Part shown: in pieces, positions 1-9,700 of the stretch
How positions within the stretch are numbered: position 1 is the stretch's first letter
Layout of the letters: the number at the start of each line of letters is the position of its first letter
Source: Deltaproteobacteria bacterium
Lineage (GTDB): Bacteria > Myxococcota_A > Polyangia > GCA-2747355 > JADLHG01
Length of the DNA: 64,000 nt
Direction of reading: 5' to 3'
Assembly (NCBI GenBank): GCA_020848905.1
Contig: JADLHG010000042.1
Coordinates: forward strand, 186,001 to 250,000
Notes under the pieces: generated by a model
What the model was told of the DNA's origin: nothing
Database searches by the model: none
Seen by the model: only the letters and a program-made list of their open reading frames with translations
Made by a program: the position numbers and the translations under genes

Positions 1-782
1 AGCGCCGACTCGCGCGCGCAGGTCTTGTGACCGAAGACCTTGCTGCAATCGGTCTTGGAGACGTAGCCCTCGGTACACTTCACGACGGTGCTTCCCTGGC
101 ACTCGGACGCGAACTCCTGACAGCTGACGCCCGTCCCCTCGCAGACGGCGGACTTCCCGTCCCGGCACTGCAGCCCGGCCTCGGGGCAATCGCTGATCTG
201 GATGGCCCCGCCCACGCACTCGAAGCGCTTCGAGTCGCGACACTCGGCCTTGCTCTTGGCCGGATCGCAGGCTCCCCCCCCGCAGATGGCTGCCTTGCCG
301 GAGCTGTTGGTGCTTACGCCGCACTTCAGCCCGCCCTTCGCGCAGTCGATGGCCTGCTCGGCCCGCGCGATGAGGTCGCAGTTGCGTGCCACCTCCCCGT
401 CGCAGCGCGCGACGTAGGTGGCATCGCACGGGGCCGAACGCGCCGCGTAGCCCGCGCAGGGCCTGATCTTCGTGCAATCCGCTCCCGCCTGGTTGGCGCA
501 CCGGTACGCGTTCTCGTAGAGGCGTCGCTGCCCGAAGAGGATGTACCGCTTGTGAAAGTCGTTGATGCAGTCCCCGAGGCGCGCGGTGCGCTGCACCCCG
601 CAGGCGTTCAGGCGGATGCAGGCCTCGATCGCCTCTTGCGAGCTGAAAGGCACCGCGACGGCATCGGTGCCACCGTCGTTGCCGGTGCCACCGCCGTTCC
701 CCGAGCACCCGAGGAGGAGCAGCGAGCAAGCCAGCGCGAGAACCGAGGAGAGGCGCGCGGAGCGCCAGGAAATCGGCGTCAT
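1..782 (-). CDS. Cys-rich lipoprotein, 3' end outside window
   Basis: The gene reads leftward from ATG at 782 and stays open to the window edge (260 codons seen, no stop). Residues 1-26 form a lipoprotein signal: a charged start, a hydrophobic stretch and a lipobox LLLG followed by Cys26. A Gly/Thr/Asp linker follows (GNGGGTGNDGGTD), then a domain with more than 20 cysteines spaced 5-20 residues apart, such as CEGTGVSCQEFASEC. That pattern suggests a disulfide-stabilised protein held on the outer membrane. Small Cys-rich lipoproteins like this are abundant in Myxococcota and mostly of unknown function; I do not recognise the family. The opposite strand is also open but has no protein-like features. 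The next gene diverges after 65 nt. Confidence 0.8.
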   Translation of the reverse strand, partial: MTPISWRSARLSSVLALACSLLLLGCSGNGGGTGNDGGTDAVAVPFSSQEAIEACIRLNACGVQRTARLGDCINDFHKRYILFGQRRLYENAYRCANQAGADCTKIRPCAGYAARSAPCDATYVARCDGEVARNCDLIARAEQAIDCAKGGLKCGVSTNSSGKAAICGGGACDPAKSKAECRDSKRFECVGGAIQISDCPEAGLQCRDGKSAVCEGTGVSCQEFASECQGSTVVKCTEGYVSKTDCSKVFGHKTCARESA

Positions 783-847
783 GGGGCTCGATGCTTACAA
801 CGCGATTCGCCTTTTCGCTAGCGACAAAATCGAGCTACGTTCGACCG

Positions 848-1468
848 ATGAAACGCGTCGCCGCGGTGTCGCTGATCCTCTGCATCTGCGTCGCGCTGAT
901 GCTGAAGTTCTGGGTCGTCGAGCTCCCGCAGGTGACCGGCCAGGACATGGCTCCCACGATCATGCGCGGAGACCGACTGTGGGTGTATCGGCTGGACCGG
1001 AAGCCCGTGCGAGGGGCGCTGGTGCTTCTCGAGCACCCCTCTGGGCCGCAGCTTCTCATCCGGCGGGTGGTCGGACTGCCCGGAGAATCCGTCGCCGTGA
1101 CCCGCGAGACACCGGTGGTGGGAGGCACGCCCGCCCAGCGCGCGGTGGTGGGCGACCTCGAGCTCCAGGACGAAGGGGCCGGACAAGCCGTCCACGTGAA
1201 GCTGCGACGCGTAAGGGAGACGGTCGGTGACACCACCTACGAAGTAGCCAAGGATCCGCGACGCCGCTCCGTGGACGTGAAGGCCGTGACCTTGCGCGGA
1301 AGCTACTTCGTCCTGGCAGACAATCGGAATCACGGGACCGACAGTCGAACCTTCGGCCCAGTGCCCGAGGCCAAGATCCTAGGGATCGTCACCCGCCGGG
1401 TGAGCGCAGGCGCTCCGAGCGCCCCCGGAGAGGCCCCGAGGGCCGGCTGCGCCCCTCTGTCCCCGTGA
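848..1468 (+). CDS. signal peptidase I-like protein lacking both catalytic residues
   Basis: A 206-aa protein with the S26 signal peptidase layout: one N-terminal membrane segment (about residues 4-25), then box B at 31-39, box D at 71-80 and box E at 157-170 (ADNRNHGTDSRTFG). In active enzymes box B reads S-M-x-P-T with the nucleophilic Ser; here it is D33-M-A-P-T. The general-base Lys of the I-K-R motif in box D is R72 (I-R-R-V-V-G-L-P-G-E). Both were checked codon by codon (GAC and CGG). Everything else that marks the fold is intact, so this looks like a membrane-anchored pseudoprotease, not a decayed gene. ATG 848 was preferred to an upstream in-frame ATG at 791 because the membrane helix follows it directly. 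It converges with the PilZ gene, 17 nt between stops. Confidence 0.8.
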   Translation: MKRVAAVSLILCICVALMLKFWVVELPQVTGQDMAPTIMRGDRLWVYRLDRKPVRGALVLLEHPSGPQLLIRRVVGLPGESVAVTRETPVVGGTPAQRAVVGDLELQDEGAGQAVHVKLRRVRETVGDTTYEVAKDPRRRSVDVKAVTLRGSYFVLADNRNHGTDSRTFGPVPEAKILGIVTRRVSAGAPSAPGEAPRAGCAPLSP

Positions 1469-1485
1469 GTCGACGGTCCTCGCCC

Positions 1486-1842
1486 TCAGGTCGCGCGACG
1501 AAGGTACTCTTCGAGGGGAGCGCGGGAATCGGGGGGGAGATCCAGAAACCGCACGCCTGCCCCGCGGCTGCCGCGCCATACCAGGAGCCCCTCCACGAGG
1601 CACATGCGCACCCGACGCGGGTCGAGCAGCGGGACCGGGACGAAGAGCTTGAGGCTCCCACAGGTCGGGACCGGGTGGTCCCCCCGCAGGCGTAAGCCCC
1701 CCGCGCTGATTTCCTCGACGACGTCGTTATGGACGCGGCCACCGTGCAGGTACTGAATCGGACGTCCCAACGAGACGCGTCGCGTGCGACGGCGTTCAGC
1801 CTCGCGAGCGGGCACGGAGGGGAGGTTCTCTGCGACAGACAT
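1486..1842 (-). CDS. PilZ-domain protein
   Basis: A 118-aa single-domain protein. The PilZ signature is visible: an Arg-rich box (RRRTRRVSLGRP, residues about 17-28) followed by a beta-strand motif E-I-S-A-G-G-L, corresponding to the family's (D/N)-x-S-x-x-G. PilZ domains bind cyclic di-GMP through these two motifs. Asp/Asn is Glu here, so binding is likely but not certain. The frame is open further upstream, but ATG 1842 is preceded by GGAG and lies 65 nt downstream of a good promoter that the longer version would place inside the gene. A soluble c-di-GMP adaptor, perhaps for motility or polysaccharide control, is an inference from the family. Confidence 0.8.
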   Translation of the reverse strand: MSVAENLPSVPAREAERRRTRRVSLGRPIQYLHGGRVHNDVVEEISAGGLRLRGDHPVPTCGSLKLFVPVPLLDPRRVRMCLVEGLLVWRGSRGAGVRFLDLPPDSRAPLEEYLRRAT

Positions 1843-1914
1843 GGGGCAGCGCTCCAAAGATTGCAGACGCCCCACGGGCTCGGTCAGCATGGAGCTGCAG
1901 TGCGTCAGCGAGCG

Positions 1915-1943
1915 CCTATACCCGACCTCGAACCTATTGTCCA
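1915..1943 (-). promoter_or_regulatory. sigma70-type promoter for the PilZ gene
   Basis: On the minus strand the sequence reads TGGACA, 17 nt, TATAGG. The predicted start near 1908 gives a leader of about 65 nt before ATG 1842. Confidence 0.55.
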
Positions 1944-1975
1944 CCTGCAATGATTCCGCGCCACGTCGCGCGTGG

Positions 1976-2005
1976 TTGACAGGGTCCCGTCGCGTGCGGT
2001 ATGGG
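1976..2005 (+). promoter_or_regulatory. sigma70-type promoter for tRNA-Thr
   Basis: TTGACA, 18 nt, TATGGG, ending 24 nt before the first base of the mature tRNA. A perfect -35 with a near-consensus -10 directly ahead of a tRNA makes this convincing. Confidence 0.6.
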
Positions 2006-2029
2006 CTTCTCCGTCGCCGATAGCGGCGC

Positions 2030-2105
<76 letters not shown>

Positions 2106-2238
2106 CCCCCCGTCGAGCGTTCCCACGGCTGGCCACAGCCTCAGCGTTGCCTCGTCCTGATACCTGCCCGCTCCGCGGAAGAGCCCGTCCGTCGGGAAAT
2201 TCGCGCGGCTGTCTCCTGACTGCTAGCATCGGGTCGCG

Positions 2239-3174
2239 ATGCGACGCCTCCCGCTTCCCGGTTGGGTTCTGGCCGGCTCGGTGACGGTATTCGCCCTGAG
2301 CTGGCTCCTCGCCCCGGGCCACACGCTCTCCGGCCTCCGCAGGGTCACAGGGGCCCCCGCCACGCCGCGCTCCCCCCGGGTGCCTCCGGTCGTCCGGTAC
2401 GCGCCCCCGCCGAGCGCCAGCGCGGAAGATCCTGCACCCCAGGAAGCGCGGATCTATGGGTTTCTCCGCACCCACCGGGTCGCTCTCACCTTCGACGACG
2501 GGCCCCACCCTGTCCAGACGACTCGCCTGCTCGGGATCCTCGAGCGCTTCGGTGCCACGGGGGCGTTCTTCGTCAACGGCTACTGGCTGGAGCAAGGACG
2601 GCCCGACGCCGAGGCCAGCCGAGCCGTCCTGCAGAGGGCCCACGCGGCCGGCCACGTGATCGGGAACCACACCTACAGCCACGTCCCCCTGCACCGCCTC
2701 TCCCCGGACGAGCAGACCTGGCAGATCGTGGCCAACGAGGTGCTCATCAGCAGCATCATCGGCGAGCGTCCCACACTCTTCCGTCCCCCCTACGGAAGCA
2801 TGACCCGCCACGCGACACGCGTGCTCGCCCAGTACGGCTACGTGGATGCCCGCTGGAACGCGGCGGCAGTCGACGAGGAGGTGCGCAGTGCACGTTCCAT
2901 CGCCGACACGCTCCTCGCCTGGCTCCGGGCCAACCGCGGTGGAATCGTCCTGCTCCACGATCGGCTCCCGCACTCCGTGGGTGCAGTCGAACTCCTCCTT
3001 CGCGCCCTGGACGACGAGAACTGCGCCCGACTGTCCCGCTCCGAGCCCACCTTCCAGGTCGTCTCCCTTGACTCCTTCCGTCGCGGAGCCGCACAATCGC
3101 TCGCCCTGGCTGACCAGGCGGCCACGGAGCGGCAGCGACACGGCGAGCGACTGAGAAAGCTCTGCCCCCGCTGA
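2239..3174 (+). CDS. polysaccharide deacetylase (NodB homology domain)
   Basis: A 311-aa protein. Residues about 5-25 are a membrane anchor or signal peptide, then a Pro/Ala-rich stretch, then a carbohydrate esterase 4 domain from about 78. Motif 1 is TFDDGP with both Asp, motif 2 is NHTYSH with the two metal His, motif 3 is RPPYG and motif 5 is IVLLHD, so the metal-dependent N-deacetylase site looks complete. Likely substrates are peptidoglycan or exopolysaccharide N-acetylglucosamine in the periplasm. A TGC-TAGCAT extended -10 at 2221-2229 lies only 10 nt before the ATG, hinting at a near-leaderless transcript; the -35 is poor. The ATPase-TPR gene follows on the same strand after 78 nt. Confidence 0.9.
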   Translation: MRRLPLPGWVLAGSVTVFALSWLLAPGHTLSGLRRVTGAPATPRSPRVPPVVRYAPPPSASAEDPAPQEARIYGFLRTHRVALTFDDGPHPVQTTRLLGILERFGATGAFFVNGYWLEQGRPDAEASRAVLQRAHAAGHVIGNHTYSHVPLHRLSPDEQTWQIVANEVLISSIIGERPTLFRPPYGSMTRHATRVLAQYGYVDARWNAAAVDEEVRSARSIADTLLAWLRANRGGIVLLHDRLPHSVGAVELLLRALDDENCARLSRSEPTFQVVSLDSFRRGAAQSLALADQAATERQRHGERLRKLCPR

Positions 3175-3252
3175 ATTGCGCCGCTTCCCGGATTCGCTGG
3201 GCTGCCTTGGCCACCGGAGAGGGCTGCGTTCGAGAGAGGGCGTTCGAGGTCG

Positions 3253-5955
3253 ATGGTTCGTCACGGACCGCTGGAGATGGGAGACACCGACCCCGAGCTG
3301 CGCAAGCCACCCGAGCTTGCCGACGGTGCGGGGCTGCACGCCTTGCGCGCTCGGTTCGTCGGGCGTGGGGACGCCTTGCACCAGCTTCGCCAGCTCTTCG
3401 CCCTCACCCGGGAGGCCCGCAAGCTGAGCTTCGTCACCCTGGTCGGGGAACCGGGCGCGGGCAAGTCCCGGCTCGCCGACGAGTTCGCTCGCTCGATCCG
3501 AGCCAGCGTGCCCGATGCCCGCGTGCTGGCCGGCGCCGCCGACAGTCCCGCAGGCCCCAGCTACGAGGCAGTGATCGGCCTGCTCGCCGCTCGCTTCGGC
3601 CTCGCGCAGGACGAGCCTCCCGAGGACGCGCGCCGCAAGATCCAATCCGCCGTGGAGGAGCGAGTGCCCGCCCGCCTCCACCCCGAGGTCACCCAGCTCC
3701 TCGCGCACCTCCTCGGCTTGCCCCTAGACGAGAGCCCCGTCGTGGAGAGGTTGGCGCAGCTCCCGGGTCAGCTCGAGGTGCGAACCTTCGTGGCCGTCCG
3801 ACGCTTCTTCGAGTGCGACGCGCAACACGGACCGCTCGTCCTCTACGTAGACGGCATGGAACGCGCCGGCACCGAGACCGTGAACCTGGTCCACTACCTG
3901 GCGGACGGGCTCGGCGACTGTCCGGTGATGATCCTGGCCACCGCGCGCCCGACCTTGTTCCGGCGCCACCCGCACTGGGGCCAGGGCGATTTCCCGCACC
4001 ACCGCGTGGAGCTCGAGCCCCTGCGACCGATGGAGGCGCAGGCCCTCTTCTGCGAGCTGGTTCCCCTCGGGTCGCTGCCAGAAGAGCTGCTCCAGGTGGC
4101 GCGCGATCGCCTGCGCGGCAGCCCGCGCGCCATTTACGAATTTGCGCACTATTTGATCGAGGGCGGGGTCCTGGTCCCCGGCCGCGAATGGACGCTCGCC
4201 CCGGCACGGCTCGCGGGCATCTCGCTACCCCGAAGCCACGAGGAGATCCTCCGCGCGCGCCTGCAGGCCCTGCCGGAACGGCACCGCGCGGCCCTGGAGA
4301 AGGCCGCCGCCGTCGGCGAGGTCTTCTGGCTCGACGCGGTAGTGGCGCTCGTACGCGCCGCGGCGCTCACCCCCTCGGCCCCCGACGGCCCCTCCCTGGA
4401 GGAGATCGCCGCCGCCGGGGACCGGAGCCGCGCCGAGGTCGCCGACCTGCTGGGCGACCTCTGCGAGCGCGGCCTGCTCTCCCCCTGTGGCCAGAGCAGC
4501 ATCGCGGGCGAAACAGAATACCGATTCGCATATCCCCCCATCTGGGACCTGGCCTACGAGCTCCTGCAGGAGCCTGATCGACGGCGCTACCACCGCCTCG
4601 TGGCCCAGTGGCTCGAGCTCCGCCCCGAGGGGCGGGAGGAAGCGCGCCAGGAGCTCGTGGGGCGCCACCTGCAACGGGCCGGCGACGGGCCCAGCGCCGC
4701 TGCGCGCTACCGCCGCGCCGCCGACGCCGCTCGCAAACGCTACTTCAATCACAAAGCGATCCGGCTCTACGAGCGCGCCCTCGCCTGCGCGGGCGAAGGG
4801 GACGTGGCCAGCCGGCTGCACCTCTGGCACGACCTCGGCAGCGTCTACCAGCTGAAGGGGGACGTCGACGGAGCCCTCGACGCGTTCGAACGCATGATGC
4901 GGCTGAGCTGGGTCGTCGCCAGCCGCTCGAAGGCCGCCGTGGCGTTCAACAAGATCGGTCGGCTATGGCGTCAAAAGGGCAATCTAGAACTGTCGCTCCA
5001 ATATCTAGAGCGCGGCCTCGAGATGTTTCGCCAGGCGGAGGATCACCGGGGCGTGGCCACCAGCCTCGATGACATCGGGCAGGTCTATTGGCTGCTCGGA
5101 CGCTACGAGGACGCGCTGGATCGGAGCGCGAAGTCGCTCGAGATGCGCCGCCAGCTTGGCGACCGCCGCTCCATCGCGGTCTCGCTCTCCAATATCGGCA
5201 ACATCGAAAAGAACCGTGGGCTCCTCGACGAGGCGAACTCCTGCTACCAGGAGGCGCTGCGCCTGCAGCAGGAAGTGGGCGATCGCTACGGCCAGGTCGT
5301 ATCGCTCAACAACCTGGGGGCGCTGGCCTTCGAGAAGGGACGCCTCGAGGAGGCGCGGGACAAGTGGGAAGACGCGCTCGCCGAGGCCGAGCAGATCGGC
5401 GCCCTCCCCCTGCAGGTCATCCTGCTCAACAACCTCGGCGAGACCGCCATGCGCCTCGGCAAGCTGCCCGACGCGCGGCAGCGCTTGCAGAAGGCCGTGT
5501 CGCTCGCGGCCGAGACGGAGGAACAGCGGGTCTACATCGAAGTGCTGCGCAACCTGGGCATGGTCGAACTCCAGGAGGGGAACCGGGAGAAGGCCAAGAA
5601 GTATTGCGAGGAGTGCCTGACCATGGCCAACAACGCGCAACTCCCGGAGCTGATCGGAAAGGCGCACCTCGCGCTCGGCGAGGTTCACGCGGCCACGCTC
5701 TTCGACGCGTCAGTACCGAGCAGCGACGCCAGCAGCGCCGACGTGTACTTCCTCCGCGCCGTCGGCGTCTTTCGAGAGATGCGAAACGAGGGGGAGCTGG
5801 CCAAGGCGCTCAAGCGACTCGGAGAGTACCTCGTCGAGCGCGGCCAGATCCCCGAGGCCCGAACGACGCTCGCCGAGGCGGCCGAGCTGCTCGAGAAACT
5901 GGGGCTGGCCGAGGGCGCGAGCGTGCGAAAGATGGTAGGCGAGCTCGCCCCGTAG
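3253..5955 (+). CDS. STAND-type ATPase with TPR array
   Basis: A 900-aa cytoplasmic protein. The N-terminal third is an AAA/STAND-like NTPase: Walker A GEPGAGKS at residues 65-72, a Walker B-like strand LVLYVDGME near 197-205 and an arginine-containing sensor region (ILATARPTLF). From about residue 480 to 880 there are repeated 34-40-residue helical pairs of the tetratricopeptide type, for example SLNNLGALAFEKGRLEEA. No DNA-binding or catalytic output domain is visible, so it probably acts as a ligand- or protein-gated scaffold. It is a close architectural paralog of the protein at 50767-53349, and its NTPase-TPR half resembles the C-terminal half of the kinase-like protein at 6778. It converges with rnc, 34 nt between stops. 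Confidence 0.8.
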   Translation: MVRHGPLEMGDTDPELRKPPELADGAGLHALRARFVGRGDALHQLRQLFALTREARKLSFVTLVGEPGAGKSRLADEFARSIRASVPDARVLAGAADSPAGPSYEAVIGLLAARFGLAQDEPPEDARRKIQSAVEERVPARLHPEVTQLLAHLLGLPLDESPVVERLAQLPGQLEVRTFVAVRRFFECDAQHGPLVLYVDGMERAGTETVNLVHYLADGLGDCPVMILATARPTLFRRHPHWGQGDFPHHRVELEPLRPMEAQALFCELVPLGSLPEELLQVARDRLRGSPRAIYEFAHYLIEGGVLVPGREWTLAPARLAGISLPRSHEEILRARLQALPERHRAALEKAAAVGEVFWLDAVVALVRAAALTPSAPDGPSLEEIAAAGDRSRAEVADLLGDLCERGLLSPCGQSSIAGETEYRFAYPPIWDLAYELLQEPDRRRYHRLVAQWLELRPEGREEARQELVGRHLQRAGDGPSAAARYRRAADAARKRYFNHKAIRLYERALACAGEGDVASRLHLWHDLGSVYQLKGDVDGALDAFERMMRLSWVVASRSKAAVAFNKIGRLWRQKGNLELSLQYLERGLEMFRQAEDHRGVATSLDDIGQVYWLLGRYEDALDRSAKSLEMRRQLGDRRSIAVSLSNIGNIEKNRGLLDEANSCYQEALRLQQEVGDRYGQVVSLNNLGALAFEKGRLEEARDKWEDALAEAEQIGALPLQVILLNNLGETAMRLGKLPDARQRLQKAVSLAAETEEQRVYIEVLRNLGMVELQEGNREKAKKYCEECLTMANNAQLPELIGKAHLALGEVHAATLFDASVPSSDASSADVYFLRAVGVFREMRNEGELAKALKRLGEYLVERGQIPEARTTLAEAAELLEKLGLAEGASVRKMVGELAP

Positions 5956-5969
5956 GGGATGCGGGAACG

Positions 5970-5984
5970 CGGTCGAGCCGACCG
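5970..5984. terminator. small hairpin between convergent genes
   Basis: CGGTCG-agc-CGACCG, six perfect pairs, sits between the stop codons of the ATPase-TPR gene (5955) and rnc (5990). There is no T-run, so a terminator role in either direction is only suggestive. Confidence 0.3.
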
Positions 5985-5989
5985 TACGA

Positions 5990-6700
5990 TCAGCTCCCGT
6001 TGAGGATCGCCTCCAGGGCGAGGCGCGCTGCCCCCTGCTCGGCTTCCTTCTTCGAATGCCCCTCGGCACGCGCCACCATTTGGTCCCCCACGAACACCCC
6101 GACGGTGAAGACCTTGGCGTGGTCCGGGCCCCGCTCCTCCAGAACCTCGTAGCGCGGGACCTGCTGGACCTGCCCTTGCGCCACCTCTTGAAGCCGCGTC
6201 TTGTGGTCTCCGTCGAGCTCGCCGCCTACGGCACGCTCGATCAGGTGGCCGAGGAGCGCCCGCACCACCCGCGCCGCCACCTCGAAGCCTCCGTCGAGGT
6301 GCACGGCGCCGACCACCGCTTCGAAGGCATCCGCCAGAATCGAGGTCTTTCGGCGGCCCCCCGTCTGCTCTTCGCCGCGCCCCAGACGGAGGTAGTCACC
6401 GACAGCCAGAGCCTCGGCCGCACGGGCCAGGCTCGCTTCGCTCACCACCATGGCGCGCAACTTCGAGAGCTGCCCCTCGCGCGCCGTAGGCAGGTGCTCC
6501 ATCAGGAACTGGCCGACCACCAGATCCACCACCGCGTCGCCGAGGAATTCGAGGCGTTCGTTGTGGGCGTCGCGCGTCCCGGTCCCTTCATTCACGTGAG
6601 ACCGGTGCGTCAGCGCCTGCTCGAGGAGCGCTGGATCACGGAAGACGTAGCCGAGCCGCTCTTCGAGCGGGCCGAGACGACGTAGGACATCGTCGGTCAT
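5990..6700 (-). CDS. rnc: ribonuclease III
   Basis: A 236-aa protein with the endonuclease domain first and a double-stranded RNA-binding domain at the C-terminus. The RNase III signature NERLEFLGDAVVD and the second acidic cluster DAFEAVVGAVHLDGG carry the Mg-binding Glu/Asp residues. The dsRBD ends with the usual KKEAEQGAARLALE helix. It processes rRNA precursors and structured RNAs. The frame is open to a TTG at 6739, but ATG 6700 gives the normal length and the usual start just before the first helix. It diverges from the kinase-like gene at 6778. Confidence 0.93.
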   Translation of the reverse strand: MTDDVLRRLGPLEERLGYVFRDPALLEQALTHRSHVNEGTGTRDAHNERLEFLGDAVVDLVVGQFLMEHLPTAREGQLSKLRAMVVSEASLARAAEALAVGDYLRLGRGEEQTGGRRKTSILADAFEAVVGAVHLDGGFEVAARVVRALLGHLIERAVGGELDGDHKTRLQEVAQGQVQQVPRYEVLEERGPDHAKVFTVGVFVGDQMVARAEGHSKKEAEQGAARLALEAILNGS

Positions 6701-6777
6701 CGCGCGCCCGGCGGCCGAGGGGGCTCCACAACACGACAACTCATGATAAAGTGAGCTGTTCTTGCACGTTCCTGGCC

Positions 6778-9700
6778 ATGGTGACTCAGATCAAGACGCT
6801 CGGCAAGTACCACATCCTCGAGCGACTCGTCACGAGTCCGCTGGCGGAGGTCTACAAGGTCAAGACCGTCGGTATCGCGGGCTTCGAGAAGCTGCAGGTC
6901 CTCAAGCGGGTCACGCCTCGCTACTGCGCCCAGCCGGAGTTCGTCCGCGCCTTCATCGACGAAGCGAAGATCTCGTTCACGCTCAACCATCGCAATATAG
7001 AACAGGTGTTCGAATTCGGGCGCCTGGAGAACGAGCTGTTCGTCGCCACGGAATACATCCCGGGGGTCAACCTGGAGGAGGTCCTCCACCAGGCGCAGGA
7101 GCAGCGCTGGACCGCCCCGGTCGGCCTCGTCTGCTACCTGATGGGGGAGGTGGCCGCCGGACTCGACTACGCCCACCGCAAGACGGATCAAGGGGGGCGC
7201 GCCGTAGGTCTCATTCACTGCGACCTCGGCCCGCACAACATCGCCTGCTCGTTCGAGGGTTCGGTGAAGATCCTCGAGTTCGGCAGCGCGCGCGCCGCGT
7301 GGCAGACCGTGCCCGCCGCCGACCGGCCGCGCACCCTCCCTCGGTATCTCTCCCCCGAGCAGGTGCGAGGGGAACCGCTGACGCCCGCCACGGACATTTT
7401 CAGCTTCGGGGTCATCCTCTGGGAGGCTCTGACCGGGCGACCGCTCTTCGACGGCGACACGATCGAGACCGTGCTCCAGAACGTGCTGTACGCCTCGATC
7501 CCTCCGCCGGACGCGGTCAACGAGGAGGTGCCCCCTCCGCTCACCGAGCTGACCGTGGCGTGCCTCGAGCGACGGGTCGAGCGGCGGCCCGCGAGCGCGA
7601 ACGAGCTGCAGCTCAAACTGCATCGAATCCAGCGCGACGTCGGCGCGGTGATCGGCTCGCGCGCGCTGTCGTCCTTCTTGCAGCAGCTCTTCCCCGAGCA
7701 CAACGAGACGCGCGACGTGCGGCAGGTCTCCGCGCGCCGACGTAGCGCGCCGCCGCGGCCGCCGCCGCCGAGCTCGCGGGTCCCCGACCTCCTCGACGCC
7801 GCGGCCGAGCTCGCCCAACCGCCGAATCCCCCGCCCCTGCCCGTGAGCGACCGTCTGACTCCGGAGGCGACGCAGCGCCCGCGGGGACGGAGCGAAGCGG
7901 CCGTGCAGGCCCGCCGGCGGCGCACGACGGAGGAGGCTCGGGTCGCGGGGCTCCTTCGATCCACGCGGTACCCAGACGACGACCCAGCACCGGCGCGCAG
8001 CGGCGGCGGCCGCCCGGCGAGCCGCGGTGCCAGCGAAGGACCCCGACCCGGATCCGCAGCGTCGAGCCAGGAGAAGACACCGAGCATCTTCCCGCCCGAA
8101 GGCTCGGTGAGTCACGACGTCTCGCTCACCGGACTCGACGGGCCACGGACGGGCTCCAGCTCCCGCCTCGAGGGCTCGCGCACCGGGTCGCGAACTGGAC
8201 TCGACGCTCCCCCCACGGCAAGCGAGCCGGCTCTCGCTGCGGAACCGTCCGAAGCCCCCGCGACGCTTGACGGTCCCCGGACAGACGGAGGGCGCTCCTC
8301 GCGCGAAGACCTGGAGGCTCTCGCCAAGGCCACGCAACCGGATGCCCCCCCCGTCTCCGGCGCCTCGCCGCCCGCGCCGGACCCCCTCGGCACGCCTAGC
8401 CCCACCCTGCTCGCGCAGCCGCTCGGCGAGAAGAAGCGCTTCATTGCGGTGGCTCTCCGCTTCGACGGCCTCACGGCCCCCTCGTCCGAGGCGCTTCAGC
8501 TGATCGCGGACATCGCCTACAAGCTCGAGGGCCTCCTCCACGACCACGACGGACAATGGGTCGTTGCGCTCTTCGGCCTCCCCGTGGCCGACGAGCACGA
8601 CATCGTGGCGGCGGTACGGTTCGTCCACGACGTCCGGGACGCGCTGGAACACCTCTACCAGGCGGGCAACGACACCTGGCCGGGACAGGACGCGGGCGGC
8701 CACTCCCACCCCGCCGTACGCGCCGCATTGCGAGCGGGCACGGCGCGCATCACCTCCGGCACCGACGGGGGTAGCTACCAGGTCCTCGGCAACACGATCG
8801 AGGACACCCTCGCTCTGGCGGAGCACGCGGCGCGTAGCGCCATCTACCTGACCGGTGCCGCCGCGCGCCTCGCTGCGCAGCACTACCGCGTCGGCGAGGC
8901 CCCGTCCTTCGAGCGGCGGGGAAAGTCGACCCGATGCCATCGACTGCTCGGGCCCCGAAGCGGAGCCTCCGAGAAGCGACAGGCTAGCGACGCGCTCGTC
9001 GGTCGCGAGATGGAGATCAAAGCCATCCGGGGAGCGTGGCGCGAGTGCGCGGTGCAGCACGATCAACGGACCGTGCTCGTAGTCGGCGAACCCGGGGTGG
9101 GCAAGACCAGCCTCGTCGACGACTTCCTCCAGCGCCACGTCGGTGAGGCCCGCGTACTCTATGCGGCAGGACGCCCGCACCGACGGGCCTCGCCGTACGC
9201 CCTCGTCATCGATCTCCTCGGAAGCCTGACCGGCACCCCGAATGCGAGCAGCACTCGCGGGAAGGCACGCGCGCTCGACGGCCTGCGGGGCCTGCTGAGC
9301 GGCGAGGACGAGCGGCTGCGCGACGAGACGCTCGAGATCCTGTCGGCGGTGCTGCAGCCCGGTGCCGGGACCGTCGCGGACTCCGGCATCGGCTTCAGCG
9401 GCCGGCGGGTCTACGAGGCCGTGCGCCTGGTCCTGAATCGCGTCGCGCGCCTCGCACCCCTCGTGGTCGCCATCGAAGACCTGCACTGGGCCGACGGGTC
9501 GAGCCTCGACTGCGTCCGTTCACTGGTCGAGCGGGGGGAGGATGCGACGGGGCAGCTACTCTTTCTCGTCTCGGCACGACCGGAAGAGGGGTTCGATCAC
9601 GCGGCGTGGAACGGCTTCCCGCAGCTCTCCACGGTGGTATTGCACGAGCTGGACCAGGGCGACCGGCAACGCCTGATCGGTGACGAACTCGGAGAAGGCG

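Noticed and set aside
27-821. Plus-strand open frame of 264 codons at the left edge
   Set aside because: It lies opposite the Cys-rich lipoprotein, which has a signal peptide and lipobox; the plus-strand translation shows no domain or ribosome site.
6701-6739. TTG-initiated extension of rnc
   Set aside because: No ribosome site and 13 atypical residues; ATG 6700 gives the normal length.
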